In this document: in pieces, positions 44,700 through 45,035 of the stretch
Position numbering within the stretch: the stretch's first letter is position 1
Layout: every line of letters begins with the position of its first letter
DNA from: Acanthaster planci
Lineage: Eukaryota; Echinodermata; Asteroidea; Valvatida; Acanthasteridae
Length of the DNA stretch: 45,035 nt
Direction of reading: 5' to 3'
Assembly (NCBI RefSeq): GCF_001949145.1
Contig: NW_019091466.1
Location: 307,517 to 352,551, forward strand
The notes under the pieces: generated by a model
The model's database searches: none
Told to the model about the DNA's origin: nothing
What the model saw: only the letters and a program-made list of their open reading frames with translations
Made by a program: the position numbers and the translations under genes

Positions 44700-45035
44700 C
44701 TAACAAATAGAACGACATACATATTTCTCAAAATTGATACCAATCAAATTCAAACGTGACAGAAATTGTGCATATGAAACAAAACCAGATCTGCTGTCAA
44801 GCCCCACTCTTCATGTTAGTAATAAGGTTCCTTCTTCATATACAATTGAAAACTGGCAGATTCTCAGTTGTAGTTTTATTGCCATTTACATCTAAATGTA
44901 TACTTTGGTTAGAACTCATTACATAGAACTTAGTGCATTTTAAAAATATTTTACTGAATATGGAACTACTTCATGTTCATGTGATTTTTGACACAGGAAG
45001 TTCAATTAGCTTTTTACATGTATTTAAACGGCTGC

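Noticed and set aside
1-45035. CRISPR array, bacterial operons, tRNA or rRNA genes
   Set aside because: No regularly spaced identical repeats, no operon-like frames, and no tRNA A/B-box pair or rRNA-like segment was noticed on either strand.

Overview
The window looks like part of a draft scaffold from an animal, most likely a marine invertebrate deuterostome. Coding sequence is sparse and split by large introns with GT-AG boundaries. The background is AT-rich, there is a 153-base N gap at 23717-23869 and a single N at 31415, and the intergenic DNA is full of decayed transposons. Very common short palindromes (TACATGTA and, less often, TAGGCCTA) bring echinoderm or hemichordate genomes to mind, but that is an impression and not a measurement. 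Nothing bacterial is present.

The one gene that can be read through is an SSUH2 (ssu-2 homologue) orthologue on the + strand. Eleven coding exons between 15534 and 39227 join with consistent phases into 447 codons plus a stop. The protein has a Tyr/Gln/Pro/Gly-rich N-terminus with four 10-residue repeats, an SSUH2 N-domain, and a DnaJ-like cysteine-rich core of six CxxC motifs in two groups of three, each group on an 11-residue pitch. A His/Gly-rich insert separates the groups. The C-terminal domain ends in a cysteine-rich tail, CCCGCTIL. A splice acceptor just before the ATG implies an upstream 5'UTR exon that I could not place.

Bases 1-15500 hold no recognisable host gene. In order they contain: a THAP-type transposon remnant (322-613), a ~170 bp direct duplication (1270-1610), a cluster of CACGTG sites (about 1841-1942), a ~55 bp minisatellite (2183-2370), a 1.5 kb fold-back element with CpG-rich inverted arms (2796-4276), a strong intermolecular-type hairpin (5312-5490), a dead LINE reverse transcriptase on the - strand (6129-7270) and a 452 bp TIR element (9232-9683). 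A possible second TIR element lies at 11159-11760.

The introns of the SSUH2 gene carry further repeats: a pogo-like end at 25054, inverted repeats at 26094-26360, a TIR element at 29064-29676, a tandem pair at 32011-32300 and a SINE-like tail at 37255. Downstream of the gene a compact 479 bp element with ~136 bp inverted arms (39986-40464) belongs to the same family as the THAP remnant at 322. At the far right, 44469-44699 on the - strand reads as the last coding exon of a neighbouring, convergently transcribed gene that I could not identify.
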